Under the pieces are notes generated by a model, which saw only the letters and a program-made list of their open reading frames with translations, was not told the origin of the DNA and ran no database searches. The translations under genes were made by a program, and so were the position numbers. From Arthrobacter pascens (lineage in GTDB: Bacteria; Actinomycetota; Actinomycetes; Actinomycetales; Micrococcaceae): DNA of 64,000 nucleotides. Below are positions 25,662 through 34,773 of the stretch, in pieces. Positions within the stretch are counted from its first letter, which is position 1, and each line of letters starts with the position of its first letter. The DNA lies in assembly GCF_030816475.1 (NCBI RefSeq), contig NZ_JAUSXF010000001.1, positions 3,968,001-4,032,000 on the forward strand, given 5' to 3'.

Positions 25662-26114
25662 ATGAGCAGGAAGTTCGAATCAGTAGAAGACGACGCCGGC
25701 AAGGTGACCCGCTACTTGCGGCACCCTAACGGCGGGGGCTTTGTCGGACCCGGTGCCAACGTTGATGAAACTGCCCGTATCGGTTCAATGACCTATGTGG
25801 AGCCAGGTGCACAGGTCGGTCCTGGCGCCCGGGTAGGGCGTGGAAGCTGGATCGACCGCGAGGCGAAAGTCGGCGACCGCACCGTAATCGGCGACGGCGT
25901 CTACGTAGGCCACGGATCGGTCATCGGCAACCGAGCCCACATCGGAAGCCATTCGCGGATCGGAGCCGGGGCCCTGATCGGCCATGGGACGCATGTGCAC
26001 GCCGATACGACTGTGCCCGAGCGTGGACGCGTGATGGCAGAGGCAGTCCGGCGACGCCGCGGCCCGGCTGAGAAGCGTCCGCCCCGCAGGCCGGACCACG
26101 GCCTCGCGGCCTAA
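25662..26114 (+). CDS. Left-handed beta-helix (hexapeptide repeat) protein
   Basis: Start at 25662 (MSRKFESV) with AAGGAACGG directly upstream; 150 residues. Residues about 30-115 are repeated hexapeptides of the [LIV]-G-x4 type (ARIGSM, AQVGPG, ARVGRG, AKVGDR, TVIGDG, SVIGNR, HIGSHS, RIGAGA, LIGHGT), forming a left-handed beta-helix like carbonic anhydrases and acyltransferases. There is no clear catalytic His cluster beyond the repeats, and the tail is basic. It could be a scaffold or a small acyltransferase; function is not assignable. Confidence 0.7.
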   Translation: MSRKFESVEDDAGKVTRYLRHPNGGGFVGPGANVDETARIGSMTYVEPGAQVGPGARVGRGSWIDREAKVGDRTVIGDGVYVGHGSVIGNRAHIGSHSRIGAGALIGHGTHVHADTTVPERGRVMAEAVRRRRGPAEKRPPRRPDHGLAA

Positions 26115-26131
26115 AGTAGGCCAGGGGCACT

Positions 26132-26157
26132 CACCTGGCGGATCCCACCGCCAGGTG
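26132..26157. terminator. Hairpin between convergent beta-helix and nickel permease genes
   Basis: CACCTGGCGG (26132-26141) pairs perfectly with CCGCCAGGTG (26148-26157) around a 6-nt loop. It lies 17 bases after the beta-helix stop, with the convergent NiCoT gene ending at 26238. Confidence 0.75.
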
Positions 26158-26237
26158 CCGGCCCGTCCACCCACGTGGCTACGGCCCGGGCAGCACCGAG
26201 AAAGTGGGGGCTGGCTAGCCCGTACTTAAGCGCGCTT

Positions 26238-27302
26238 TCAGCCGGAAATCCTGCGCCGGCCGTGTAGCACCGCCAGGCCCCACACTGCCAGCAGCAGGAT
26301 CACCAGGAGCAGCCCGGCGTCGCCCAGGTCAACGGCGCCCAGCCAGCCGGTCAGTGGGTCGTCCAGCCGGAACGCTGCTTTAGAAAAGCCAGCAAGTGTG
26401 ATGACCGCGATGAACAGCGCGGACAGTGCCGAGATTCCAGTGACTGCGGCGTTGAAGCCCAGCCTGCGCCGCGGATTGAGTAGCGCGGAGCGGTACATCC
26501 GCATCATCACCACCCCGTTGAGCGAATCGCACAGGGTCATGGCGGCGGTGAACGCGAGCGGCAGCGCAACCAGGGCGAGCGGCGAGACGCCCGCCAGCGA
26601 GGCCGCCGTCGTCATTACCAGCAGCCCGATGTTGGTGGCTGTGTCAAAACCGAGCCCGAACAGGAAGCCGATCACATAGATGTGGCGTGGCCGCCGCACG
26701 CGGGTCAGGGGCCTGGCCAGCAGGCGTGCCACAAGTCCCTTCGCCTCCAGGTCTTCGAGGTTGATGGCGCCGCCGGCACGTGCACTCCAATACATCTTCG
26801 CCGCCTGCAGGAAGGCGGAGCCGTTGAACATTCCCATGGCCAGCAGGAACGATCCTGACACCCCGCTGCCGATGAGCCCGAGCACCGCGTTCCCCGCCGA
26901 GTCTGACTGCATGAGCTGTCCCACCATCGTGGCACCGGCAACCAGGAGAACGCCCGCCAGGATCACCACCGAACTGTGCCCCAGGCTGAACGCGAAGCCC
27001 ACGCTCACCGGTTCCTGGCGCTGCGCCACGAACGTGCGGGTGGAATTGTCGATGGCGGCCAGATGATCCCAGTCGTAGCTGTGTTTGACGCCGGCAAGAT
27101 AGGCGGTCAGCACCAGTCCCAGCGCTAGCGGCTGTTCGCTGCCCGTTCCGGGGACAGGGGATGCGAACATCCCGGCAAGAAGGAGTACGACGGCGGCGGC
27201 GTGCAGGGCGCCCACGGCACCAAAGGTGAACAGCAGCCGCGTCCTCAGGGGCAGGGTTTCCCGCTCACGGTACATCATGGCGAACCGGGTGAGCGTGGTC
27301 AT
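26238..27302 (-). CDS. HoxN/NixA-type nickel (cobalt) permease, NiCoT family
   Basis: Start at 27302 (MTTLTRFA), 354 residues, about eight transmembrane helices. The NiCoT signature HSYDWDHLAAIDNSTR in helix II fits H-x4-D-H, and SLGHSSVV and LGFDTATNIG are the other conserved metal-selectivity stretches. It imports Ni2+ with high affinity. Its start overlaps the ureD stop by one base (TGATG), so it is the last gene of the urease operon and supplies the urease metal. Confidence 0.9.
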   Translation of the reverse strand: MTTLTRFAMMYRERETLPLRTRLLFTFGAVGALHAAAVVLLLAGMFASPVPGTGSEQPLALGLVLTAYLAGVKHSYDWDHLAAIDNSTRTFVAQRQEPVSVGFAFSLGHSSVVILAGVLLVAGATMVGQLMQSDSAGNAVLGLIGSGVSGSFLLAMGMFNGSAFLQAAKMYWSARAGGAINLEDLEAKGLVARLLARPLTRVRRPRHIYVIGFLFGLGFDTATNIGLLVMTTAASLAGVSPLALVALPLAFTAAMTLCDSLNGVVMMRMYRSALLNPRRRLGFNAAVTGISALSALFIAVITLAGFSKAAFRLDDPLTGWLGAVDLGDAGLLLVILLLAVWGLAVLHGRRRISG

Positions 27303-28324
27303 CAGTATTTCCTCAGATCCAGGGGTTCCCGCCCGTGCCAGCGTTCCCTGAGCAGTGCCATGCAGGCACCCAGAAGACGGTTCAGTTCGCCCGTGCTGTT
27401 GGACAACGAGCGGAGCACCAATCCGCCGGTTCCGCACACGCTGCGGGTCAGGGAGATCCCCGTGCAGGCATCATGTTCTGCAGTGAGCGCGTACAGTTCA
27501 TCGGCGAGCGCCTGATCTACACGGGCGTCCACCACCAGCAGCGAACCGAGATGGCTAAAGCCCTCCATGAACCCCATGCCGGTGACATCATCCAGGGGCG
27601 GCCGGATCAGGAGGTTGTCGAGGGCCAGCAGTGTCGGTTCCGCCGATCCGCCGCCGTCCACCCGGATTTCGTTCCGGAGCCGCAGCTCCTCATATCGGAA
27701 CGACGCGCCATCCGGCGACCATCCCGGGGTCACCACCTCGGCCATGACCAGGCTCGACGACGGCCGCAGGGTGATGTGGGTATTCTGCCGGTAGCTGGCC
27801 TCCCGGTAGGCAATCAGCTGGTCCGGCACCAACTCCAGCCGCGCGCCCTCCCCCAGCCGAATCGCCATCCGCTGCTCGGCAAAGGACCCCGGAGTCCGGT
27901 AAACCTTGGTAGCCGACTGTGTGGTGAGCAAAAGGTCAGCCCCATCCCCCACTTCCACGTCCAAAACAAACAGATCCGCGCCAAGATAGGCCCCGCCAGG
28001 ATTCACCACGACGTAGCAAACCTGCCCGGAGTCATCCAAATAGTGCGGGCGGAGAACCCTCAAGGCGCCTTCATGAAATTGCCGGGACGCAATGGAACGC
28101 CCCCCACGCTCACTGATGACGAGCTCAAGCACTCCGCGAGGCACCTCAACCGCGGAGGCCGCGGAGCCGGATATTAGGGGCCGCGGCGTGGCGGCTCTCG
28201 TGGGGGGCCCACTGGCGCGAGGGCCCCGGTCCGAGCTTGCGAGGATTGGGAGCGCCAGGGGACGGGCACGGCCCCTAATATCCGGTGAAGCCGCCGGACC
28301 CAACTGGGCCGCCGTCGTGCTCAC
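27302..28324 (-). CDS. ureD: Urease accessory protein UreD, with a palindromic element in its 5' coding region
   Basis: UreD is the scaffold that binds apo-urease and recruits UreF and UreG for nickel delivery. The conserved core begins near residue 55: [64 protein letters not shown]. At 340 residues it is longer than usual because residues about 14-53 are encoded by a 119-bp palindromic element (28167-28285), giving a Pro/Arg/Ala-rich insert. GTG 28324 overlaps the ureG stop (GTGA), so this start is supported. Whether the insert is tolerated is unknown. Confidence 0.88.
   Translation of the reverse strand: MSTTAAQLGPAASPDIRGRARPLALPILASSDRGPRASGPPTRAATPRPLISGSAASAVEVPRGVLELVISERGGRSIASRQFHEGALRVLRPHYLDDSGQVCYVVVNPGGAYLGADLFVLDVEVGDGADLLLTTQSATKVYRTPGSFAEQRMAIRLGEGARLELVPDQLIAYREASYRQNTHITLRPSSSLVMAEVVTPGWSPDGASFRYEELRLRNEIRVDGGGSAEPTLLALDNLLIRPPLDDVTGMGFMEGFSHLGSLLVVDARVDQALADELYALTAEHDACTGISLTRSVCGTGGLVLRSLSNSTGELNRLLGACMALLRERWHGREPLDLRKY
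28167..28285. repeat. 119-bp palindromic mini-element with 17-bp perfect inverted repeats, inside ureD
   Basis: Ends CCGGATATTAGGGGCCG (28167-28183) and CGGCCCCTAATATCCGG (28269-28285) are exact inverted repeats. Inside are GGGGGCCC/GGGCCCC and a GAGCTTGCGAGG stretch. No coding capacity of its own. A shorter relative lies at 29674-29733. It looks like a MITE- or REP-type element that landed within the 5' end of ureD. Confidence 0.85.
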
Positions 28325-28938
28325 GAAGCCAGATCAAGCATGAGGACGTCATGGCGTATCCAGTTGATGACGGCGTCGAGGCCTTCGTCGGTTTTGAGGT
28401 TGGTGAAGCAGAAGGGTTTAGCGCCGCGGAACTCTTTGGAGTCCCGTTCCATCACATTCAGGTCCGCGCCGACGTGCGGTGCCAGGTCTGTCTTGTTGAT
28501 GATGAAGAGATCTGACTTGATCATGCCTTGCCCGGCCTTGCGGGGGATCTTCTCGCCTTGGGCCACGTCGATGATGTAGATGGAGAAATCCACGAGTTCG
28601 GGGCTGAAGGTGGCTGAGAGATTGTCACCGCCGGATTCGACAAAGATGACCTGGAGGTCGGGGTGCCGGGTTTTGAGTTCCTCGATGGCGGCGGTGTTCA
28701 TGGAGGTGTCTTCGCGGATGGCGGTATGGGGGCAGCCGCCGGTTTCGACGCCGATGATCCGGTCCACCGGGAGGATCCCGTTTGCTGCGAGGATTTTGGC
28801 GTCCTCGATCGTGTAGATGTCGTTGGTGATCGCGGCCATGGAGATTTCACGGCTCATGTGCCGGGTGAGGCGCTCCACAAGCTGGGTTTTGCCGGCGCCC
28901 ACCGGGCCGCCGATGCCGATCTTGACGGGTTCAGACAT
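28321..28938 (-). CDS. ureG: Urease accessory GTPase UreG
   Basis: Start at 28938 (MSEPVKIG) with a full AAAGGAGG upstream; 205 residues. SIMIBI GTPase motifs: P-loop [15 protein letters not shown], the metal-binding CPH in [15 protein letters not shown], switch [16 protein letters not shown], and [10 protein letters not shown] (NKxD, guanine). It uses GTP hydrolysis to load nickel into urease with UreD, UreE and UreF. Its stop overlaps the ureD start by four bases. Confidence 0.96.
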   Translation of the reverse strand: MSEPVKIGIGGPVGAGKTQLVERLTRHMSREISMAAITNDIYTIEDAKILAANGILPVDRIIGVETGGCPHTAIREDTSMNTAAIEELKTRHPDLQVIFVESGGDNLSATFSPELVDFSIYIIDVAQGEKIPRKAGQGMIKSDLFIINKTDLAPHVGADLNVMERDSKEFRGAKPFCFTNLKTDEGLDAVINWIRHDVLMLDLAS

Positions 28939-28964
28939 TGTTTCCTCCTTTGAAAAAAGCACAG

Positions 28965-29630
28965 CTAGCTCATGAACATCCGGGCGCGTTGGCGCTCGTG
29001 CCGCATCTGCGAGATTTCCAGTCCCGGGCTCACTGCCCCGAAGTCGTCCGGCGTCAGGTCGCCGATCTTCCCGACGGCGGCAGCGACGCCGTCGGCCGCG
29101 TTCCGCAGCAGCCGCTGCCCGGCGTTCTGCCCCAACGGGATGGCCCTGACGGCATTTTGCGTCAGCGAGGTGACAGCGGCAAAAAGGTAGGCGGCGAGCG
29201 CCTCCGGAAGCGGAACCTGCAGGGAACGGGCGAGGACGGCGAAGCCCAGCGCCTGATGCCCTGCGGCCCGGCCGGCGCCCACCAGCTCCCGGTACCTTTC
29301 CAGTTCCGCGGACGGAAAAACTTCGGAACCGATCTCCAGCAGGCGCAAGCCCATCTTTACGCTCGCCTCCCGAACCTGCCGCGGCAACAGAGAAGCAGTA
29401 AGCAGAGCATCAAGCTCCACAACATCAGCACCCTCATAAAGAAACCGAATGGCGAGCCCGTCAGAGTATGAAAGCGGCTGCGAGATGTAAGCCCCGAGCC
29501 ACACCCCAAAAGATCCCTCATCACGAACCACACCAGCGTCGATATAGGTCTCAAAGCCAAGAGAGTGCGCAAAAGCCCCGGTAGGCAAGGCGGAATCAGT
29601 AAGCTGCTGCAGCGCCAACTGATAGGTCAT
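28965..29630 (-). CDS. ureF: Urease accessory protein UreF
   Basis: ATG 29630 (MTYQLAL) chosen because GAGGTG lies seven bases before it, using the GTG at 29639 as part of the ribosome site; 221 residues. Helical UreF with the conserved [19 protein letters not shown] near the N-terminus and [21 protein letters not shown]. It bridges UreD and UreG in the nickel-loading complex. 26 bases separate it from ureG. Upstream, 150 bases with a palindromic element separate it from ureE. Confidence 0.93.
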   Translation of the reverse strand: MTYQLALQQLTDSALPTGAFAHSLGFETYIDAGVVRDEGSFGVWLGAYISQPLSYSDGLAIRFLYEGADVVELDALLTASLLPRQVREASVKMGLRLLEIGSEVFPSAELERYRELVGAGRAAGHQALGFAVLARSLQVPLPEALAAYLFAAVTSLTQNAVRAIPLGQNAGQRLLRNAADGVAAAVGKIGDLTPDDFGAVSPGLEISQMRHERQRARMFMS

Positions 29631-29673
29631 GACAGGCACCTCGACAAAAGGTGACTCTTCGGATCGGCGGAGG

Positions 29674-29733
29674 CGGGAGATAGGGGCCGCGGCGTGGTGG
29701 GCACCGCGAAGCGGGCACGGCCCCTATCTCCCG
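29674..29733. repeat. 60-bp palindromic mini-element between ureE and ureF
   Basis: Perfect 16-bp inverted repeats CGGGAGATAGGGGCCG (29674-29689) and CGGCCCCTATCTCCCG (29718-29733). It shares TAGGGGCCGCGGCGTGG and GGGCACGGCCCCTA, plus the left flank GCGGAGGC, with the ureD element at 28167-28285 but is half as long. In RNA it would fold into a strong hairpin inside the urease mRNA. Confidence 0.85.
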
Positions 29734-29780
29734 TCGAAGCCCCCAAGCCGCACCCAGCCGTCAAAGCCAATGGCGCCGAG

Positions 29781-30263
29781 TTAGTGGCTGTGTTCAGCAT
29801 GGCGGAAGGGCACAGGCATGACGCGTTCCTGGCGGTCGTAGGGCACACCGACGTGGCGAAGGTAGTCCTCGACGGTGTGGTCGTACTGGCACACCATGAC
29901 CTCGGCACCGTACTCCGAGGCCCCGTCGAAGAACTGTGCCTGCAAGTGCCGGTTGCCGAGGGAGTGCGCCACGACGCCCATCTCGTGCACTGACCGGGGG
30001 GCAATAACGAGGACGTCCGTGGGAAGGACGGAGACCACGATCATGTTGGTTTCGGCCAGGTGCAGGATGTCGCCGTCGCGCAGATCCCCGGAGCCTGGCT
30101 GAAGCCTGATGCCGATCTCATTGCCGTGGTCGGTGGTGACGCGTTGGATGCGTTTGACCAGCTGGGAGCTGGGCAGCACTACCTTTTCCTGATGCAATCC
30201 GGCGTACTGCGCCCGGCTTGCCGGCAGGTCGTGCAGGTTGCCAAGGACTTTTTCGATGATCAC
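29781..30263 (-). CDS. ureE: Urease accessory nickel-binding protein UreE
   Basis: 160 residues from GTG 30263 with GGAG six bases upstream. The N-terminal peptide-binding domain is followed by a C-terminal domain with HSLGNRHLQAQF, whose GNRH histidine is the conserved nickel ligand, and a short histidine end HAEHSH rather than a long His tail. It carries nickel to the UreDFG complex. It starts 14 bases after the ureC stop. Confidence 0.93.
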   Translation of the reverse strand: MIIEKVLGNLHDLPASRAQYAGLHQEKVVLPSSQLVKRIQRVTTDHGNEIGIRLQPGSGDLRDGDILHLAETNMIVVSVLPTDVLVIAPRSVHEMGVVAHSLGNRHLQAQFFDGASEYGAEVMVCQYDHTVEDYLRHVGVPYDRQERVMPVPFRHAEHSH

Positions 30264-30277
30264 GTCAGCTCCGGGGT

Positions 30278-32008
30278 CTAGAAGAGGAAGTAGCGCTGGG
30301 CCATGGGCAGGACGTCTGACGGTTCGCAGGTGACGTCTTCGCCGTCGACGGTTACCTGGTAAGTTTCCGGGTCCACCTGGATGTCGGGGGTGGCATCGTT
30401 GTATTTCAGGTCCGCCTTGGTCAGCGAGCGGATCCCGGAGACAGGACGGATCACCTTCTCTAGTCCCAGCTCCTCCGGCACGCCGGCGTCAACCGCGGCC
30501 TGGGACAGGAACGTGATGGAGGACTGCTGCAGGGCCTTGCCGAAGGTTGCAAACATGGGCCTCATGGTCCGCGGCTGGGGAGTGGGGATCGAGGCATTGG
30601 CGTCGCCCATCAGCGCGTAGGCGATCTGCCCGCCCTTGAGGACCAGTTCGGGCTTGACCCCGAAGAACGCCGGGTCCCAGAGGACGAGGTCCGCGAACTT
30701 GCCCTCCTCCACCGAGCCGATCGAGTCCGCCATACCTTGGGCGATGGCGGGGTTGATGGTGTACTTCGCCACGTAGCGCTTGAGGCGGAAGTTGTCGCTG
30801 TTTTCGGTGCCGTGCCCGGCGCCGGAGGGATCGGAAAGCACTCCGCGCTGTTTTTTCATTTTGTCCGCCACCTGCCAGGTGCGGGTGATCACTTCACCGA
30901 CCCGGCCCATGGCCTGCGAGTCCGAGGACGTGATGGCGAAGATCCCCAGGTCCTGCAGGACGTCCTCTGCGGCGATGGTCTCGGCACGGATGCGGGAGTC
31001 TGCAAAGGCCACGTCTTCAGGGATGTCGGGGTTCAGGTGGTGGCAGACCATCAGCATGTCCAGGTGCTCTTCGATGGTGTTCCGCGTGTACGGCAGCGTG
31101 GGATTGGTGGAAGCCGGCAGCACATTGGGCAGCCCGGCGATCCTGATGATGTCCGGCGCGTGCCCGCCGCCTGCGCCTTCGGTGTGGAAAGTGTGGATGA
31201 CCCGGCCGTCGATGGCCCGGATGGTGTCCTCAACAAAGCCGCACTCGTTGAGGGTGTCGGTGTGGATGGCCACCTGCACGTCGTATTCGTCGGCCACCTT
31301 CAACGCTGTGTCGATCGAGGAGGTGGTGGAGCCCCAGTCCTCGTGGACCTTCAGCCCGATGGCGCCGGCACGGATCTGCTCGGCCAAAGGTTCGACGGCG
31401 GACGCGTGGCCTTTGCCAAACAGCCCGATGTTGATGGGGAGGCCTTCCGCCGCCTGCAGCATCCGCTGGATGTGCCACTTGCCCGGCGTCACGGTGGTGG
31501 CCTTGGTGCCTTCTGCCGGTCCGGTGCCGCCGCCCACCATCGTGGTCACGCCGCTGCTAAGGGCGGTGGGCACCTGGTCCGGGGAGATGAAGTGGATGTG
31601 GCTGTCCACGCCTCCGGCGGTGAGGATCTTCCGTTCCCCGGCAATAATTTCGGTGCTGGCCCCAATGACGATGTCCACGCCGTCAGTGATGTCCGGGTTG
31701 CCGGCCTTGCCGATCCTGAAGATGTGGCCGTCCTTGAGCGCGACGTCTGCTTTGTAGATGCCTGAGTAGTCCAGGATGATCGCGTTGGTGATGACTGTGT
31801 CCGGCACATTTTGATCCCGGGTGGCCTGTCCGTTCTGGCCCATGCCATCGCGGATCACCTTGCCGCCGCCGAACACCACTTCTTCGCCGTAAACGGTGAG
31901 GTCCTTCTCGATCTCAAGGAACAGCTCGGTGTCGGCCAGGCGGATGGCGTCACCCGTCGTCGGGCCGTAGAGATCGGCGTATTGCCGGCGCGGAAGGTCG
32001 AAGCTCAT
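30278..32008 (-). CDS. ureC: Urease alpha subunit
   Basis: 576 residues, near standard UreC length. Urease catalyses urea to ammonia and carbamate in the cytoplasm with two nickel ions. Visible active-site features: [10 protein letters not shown] (two His ligands), GLKVHEDWG with the carbamylated lysine near residue 219, [43 protein letters not shown] with the flap Cys-His. The start overlaps the ureB stop by four bases, so translation is coupled. Confidence 0.98.
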   Translation of the reverse strand: MSFDLPRRQYADLYGPTTGDAIRLADTELFLEIEKDLTVYGEEVVFGGGKVIRDGMGQNGQATRDQNVPDTVITNAIILDYSGIYKADVALKDGHIFRIGKAGNPDITDGVDIVIGASTEIIAGERKILTAGGVDSHIHFISPDQVPTALSSGVTTMVGGGTGPAEGTKATTVTPGKWHIQRMLQAAEGLPINIGLFGKGHASAVEPLAEQIRAGAIGLKVHEDWGSTTSSIDTALKVADEYDVQVAIHTDTLNECGFVEDTIRAIDGRVIHTFHTEGAGGGHAPDIIRIAGLPNVLPASTNPTLPYTRNTIEEHLDMLMVCHHLNPDIPEDVAFADSRIRAETIAAEDVLQDLGIFAITSSDSQAMGRVGEVITRTWQVADKMKKQRGVLSDPSGAGHGTENSDNFRLKRYVAKYTINPAIAQGMADSIGSVEEGKFADLVLWDPAFFGVKPELVLKGGQIAYALMGDANASIPTPQPRTMRPMFATFGKALQQSSITFLSQAAVDAGVPEELGLEKVIRPVSGIRSLTKADLKYNDATPDIQVDPETYQVTVDGEDVTCEPSDVLPMAQRYFLF

Positions 32009-32331
32009 CTGATTCCCTCTTCCCCGGCAAGTCTGCCGTTGACCGCATTGCTCAGGCCGTAGACCTCGCGGCTTCCGGCCAGTTCGATGAGCCGGATGGT
32101 CTTGCTGTCGCCGGGTTCGAACCGCGCAGCGGTGCCGGCCGGGATGTCCAGCCGACGCCCGTAGGCCGCCGCCCGGTCGAAGGTCAGTGCGCGGTTCGCC
32201 TCCGCGAAGTGGAAATGCGAGCCCACCTGGACGGGCCGGTCACCGGTATTGACGACGACGACGTCGATCGCCTCCCGTCCGGCGTTCACGGTTACGGGTT
32301 CGGGCCGAAGGACGTACTCTCCTGGAATCAT
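32005..32331 (-). CDS. ureB: Urease beta subunit
   Basis: 108 residues from ATG 32331, of standard length for the separate UreB subunit. Conserved IPGEYVL at the N-terminus, [23 protein letters not shown] (read in parts), [14 protein letters not shown] and [12 protein letters not shown]. It packs against UreC in the trimer of heterotrimers. It lies nine bases after ureA and overlaps ureC by four. Confidence 0.97.
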   Translation of the reverse strand: MIPGEYVLRPEPVTVNAGREAIDVVVVNTGDRPVQVGSHFHFAEANRALTFDRAAAYGRRLDIPAGTAARFEPGDSKTIRLIELAGSREVYGLSNAVNGRLAGEEGIR

Positions 32332-32340
32332 GGCCTGCCC

Positions 32341-32643
32341 CTAGCGGATCGGGTCGTGGACGGTGACAAGCTTTGTGCCGTCGGGGAACGTCGCCTCGAT
32401 CTGCACGTCATGGATCATTTCCGGCACTCCCTCCATGACGTCCTCGCGTGTGAGGAGGGTGGTCCCGTAACTCATGAGTTCCGCCACGGTGCGGCCATCC
32501 CGGGCGCCTTCTATCAGTTCATAACTGATGATGGCCACCGCTTCGGGAAAATTCAGTTTGAGTCCGCGGGCCTGCCGGCGCCGGGCAAGATCCGCGGCGA
32601 CTACGATCATGAGCTTTTCCTGCTCGCGGGGCATCAAGTGCAT
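32341..32643 (-). CDS. ureA: Urease gamma subunit
   Basis: Start at 32643 (MHLMPREQ) with GAAGGGAACC upstream; exactly 100 residues, the canonical UreA length. Motifs [48 protein letters not shown] and TVHDPIR are nearly invariant in the family. First gene of the urease operon (ureABCEFGD then NiCoT). No operator could be recognised in the 148 bases upstream. Confidence 0.98.
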   Translation of the reverse strand: MHLMPREQEKLMIVVAADLARRRQARGLKLNFPEAVAIISYELIEGARDGRTVAELMSYGTTLLTREDVMEGVPEMIHDVQIEATFPDGTKLVTVHDPIR

Positions 32644-32791
32644 CTGGTTCCCTTCAACAGCCGTGGAAATGGCGTGTGACCACACTAGGCCGGTCAGGTT
32701 TCCGCGAGGTTTCCGGCCTGCCCCATCCGATCACGGCCCATCCAATCACGCTCCGGCCTGGAAGAGCCCCTGACGCGCTGGCAGGCTTGGG

Positions 32792-33283
32792 CTAGTCGGT
32801 GGTGCGCAGGCAGCGGTCGTCCGGGTCAATGGCACGCATAATGCGTTGGCCGATGTCAGTCAGTTGGCGGACTTGTGCCTTGGTAAGCGGGTCAAAGACG
32901 AGCGTCCGCACGGCTTCGACGTGTCCCGGGGCGGTCTGGACCACTTTCTCCCAGCCTTCTTCGGTGAGCGTGGCCAGGGTGATCCGGCCGTCCGAGGGAT
33001 CCGGTGAACGACGCACCCAGCCGCGTTTTTCGAGCCGCCCCACCACCTGGGACAGCCGCGGAAGACCCGATTCCGCGAAGCCGGCCAGGTCACTCATCCG
33101 GCGGGTGCGTTCCGGAGCCTCCGAGAGGCCGGCGAGCACCAGATACTCAAAGTGGCTGAGTCCGGCATCTCTCTGCAGCTGCGCGTCCAGGGCACCGGGG
33201 AGCCGCATCATCACCCCCACCACGGTGAGCCAGGTCTGCCGCTCCTCGCTGCTCAGCCAGCGGGGTTCAATCGAAGTATCCAT
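32792..33283 (-). CDS. MarR family regulator divergent from GTP cyclohydrolase II
   Basis: Start at 33283 (MDTSIEPR): TATGCT (33290-33295) lies six bases upstream, a leaderless pattern, and no ribosome site serves the longer frame. 163 residues. Winged helix: FEYLVLAGLSEAPERTRRMSDLAGF, LPRLSQVVGRLEKRGWVRR (recognition helix) and the wing DPSDGRITLATLTEEG. Three ACTTCA-TGAAGT type palindromes fill the divergent gap to the ribA-type gene, so it probably represses both. The ligand is unknown; a flavin or pyrimidine intermediate is a reasonable guess. Confidence 0.88.
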   Translation of the reverse strand: MDTSIEPRWLSSEERQTWLTVVGVMMRLPGALDAQLQRDAGLSHFEYLVLAGLSEAPERTRRMSDLAGFAESGLPRLSQVVGRLEKRGWVRRSPDPSDGRITLATLTEEGWEKVVQTAPGHVEAVRTLVFDPLTKAQVRQLTDIGQRIMRAIDPDDRCLRTTD

Positions 33284-33304
33284 GCGGCCAGCATAGCCCA
33301 AACT

Positions 33305-33386
33305 ACTTCACGCCTGAACAAAAAGAAGAGTTGGATTACTTGCATCATGAAGTAACTAACTGTACGGTTGACTTCAATCTTGAAGT
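33305..33386. promoter_or_regulatory. Three MarR-type operators at 33-bp steps
   Basis: Sixteen-base sites begin at 33305, 33338 and 33371: ACTTCACGCCTGAACA, ACTTGCATCATGAAGT and ACTTCAATCTTGAAGT, the last a perfect palindrome around TC. The spacing is exactly 33 bases each time, about three helical turns, so bound dimers would sit on one face. The first overlaps the MarR promoter; the third is 45 bases upstream of the cyclohydrolase start. Confidence 0.75.
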
Positions 33387-33430
33387 AAGTAGTGAGCACG
33401 CCGCCTACCCAGAATTCCGGAGGACCTGAG

Positions 33431-34111
33431 ATGACCGCTTTGTTTGAGAGCCTGGCGACGCCTTTCAGTACCGCTCAAGCCGAAGTGCGCAGCCGGGTGA
33501 CAGTTCCGCTGCGCTTCCCGGATGGTTTCACCGCCACAACCGAGATATTCACCTTCCACAACCTGGCCGACGGCAAGGAACACCTGCTGCTCGCCCTCGG
33601 TGATTGGCAGACGGCCCTGGCTGAAACGTCGGCCGCAAGCGAGGCACCCCTGGTCCGGCTGCATAGCGAGTGCCTGACAGGGGACGTCTTCGGCAGCCAG
33701 CGCTGTGATTGCGGGCCGCAGTTGCGTGAGGCGGTCGAGCAGATCAGCGCCGTCGGCGGTTTCCTGCTTTACCTCCGCCAGGAAGGTCGGGGCATTGGCC
33801 TGTATTCCAAACTGGATGCCTACGCGCTGCAGGACGCCGGCCTGGACACTTATGAAGCCAACCTGGCCCTCGGACGCGGCGAGGACGAGCGCGACTACAC
33901 CGCCGCCGCTCAGATGCTTGGTGCCCTCGGGGCCACCTCGGTCCGCCTGCTGACCAACAATCCTGACAAGGTCGCGCAGCTCACCGGCCTCGGAATCAAC
34001 ATCACGGAGCAGGTCCCCACCGGGGTGCATCTGTCCCCGGCAAACGAGCGGTACCTGGCAGCGAAGCGTGACCACACCGGCCACACCCTCAAGCTTCCGC
34101 TGGCTGCCTGA
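33431..34111 (+). CDS. ribA: GTP cyclohydrolase II, stand-alone
   Basis: Start at 33431 with GGAGGACC upstream; 226 residues, so no fused RibB domain. GTP cyclohydrolase II converts GTP to the 2,5-diamino-pyrimidinone phosphate, the first step of riboflavin synthesis. Zn site CLTGDVFGSQRCDC (C-x10-C-x-C); catalytic region RQEGRGIGLYSKLDAYALQD keeps the Tyr corresponding to E. coli Tyr105, so the normal product is expected; DERDY and RLLTNNPDKV follow. No other riboflavin genes are nearby, and MarR control suggests an induced, secondary-metabolic or stress role (inference). Confidence 0.92.
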   Translation: MTALFESLATPFSTAQAEVRSRVTVPLRFPDGFTATTEIFTFHNLADGKEHLLLALGDWQTALAETSAASEAPLVRLHSECLTGDVFGSQRCDCGPQLREAVEQISAVGGFLLYLRQEGRGIGLYSKLDAYALQDAGLDTYEANLALGRGEDERDYTAAAQMLGALGATSVRLLTNNPDKVAQLTGLGINITEQVPTGVHLSPANERYLAAKRDHTGHTLKLPLAA

Positions 34112-34149
34112 CGCCCCGATTGCCTGACGCCGGGGTACGGCAGCAGGGG

Positions 34150-34716
34150 TTACTGTCGGCTGCCGCCGTCCCGCAGCCTGCCCAGGATCACTTCATTTGA
34201 CTGCACGGGCTGGCGGTATTCGGCCGAGAGTATCCGGAGCATGTCAGCGGCAGCCTCCGCATCTCCCGACGCCATGGCATCCTCTGCGTATGCGACCCGG
34301 ATGTTCCTCGCAAAGGCATCGGCGGCAGTCTGCGCGATGCAGTTATGCGTGGATACCCCTGCCAGGACCACCTCATCCACCCGCCAGTTCCGGAGCCGGG
34401 AAAGGAGATCCGTGCCCACAAAGGCACTGTCCCGGGTCTTGATCAGCTGGGGCAGTCCGTTGATGTCCAGCCCGGGCACGAATTCGGCCTGGGTGCCGCC
34501 CCGGAAAATGAAGCCCTGGTCGTCGTCGAGCATGTTCAGCGACCACGTGGACTTGTCCCGTTCGTGTTCTGTTCCGATCAGCAGCGCCTTGTGGCTGTTG
34601 GAGGAGAAAGCGTCCAGCAACTCATTGCAGGCACTGACCAGCCGTTCCTGCTTGGCCGCGAGAGCCGGGTCCTCAAAGTAGGCGTTCTGCATGTCGATGA
34701 CCAGCAAGGCAATCAT
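34150..34716 (-). CDS. Cysteine hydrolase, isochorismatase-like
   Basis: 188 residues with the catalytic triad of the family: Asp in LLVIDMQNAY, Lys in LIKTRDSAFVGTDL, Cys in GVSTHNCIAQTAADA. Members hydrolyse amides or vinyl ethers (nicotinamidase, isochorismatase and similar). The substrate is unknown. It is convergent with the GTP cyclohydrolase gene; the gap is only 38 bases. A role in degrading a pyrimidine or flavin product would be attractive but is unsupported. Confidence 0.85.
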   Translation of the reverse strand: MIALLVIDMQNAYFEDPALAAKQERLVSACNELLDAFSSNSHKALLIGTEHERDKSTWSLNMLDDDQGFIFRGGTQAEFVPGLDINGLPQLIKTRDSAFVGTDLLSRLRNWRVDEVVLAGVSTHNCIAQTAADAFARNIRVAYAEDAMASGDAEAAADMLRILSAEYRQPVQSNEVILGRLRDGGSRQ

Positions 34717-34773
34717 GTGACCAGCCCTTTCAGCGTCGAAGAGGTGCAGTAGCAGTAAACGGCAGGACCGGCC

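Noticed and set aside
30737..31765. 342-codon open frame on the plus strand opposite ureC
   Set aside because: Antisense to the highly conserved urease alpha subunit; Val/Asp/Gly-rich with no motif and no ribosome site.
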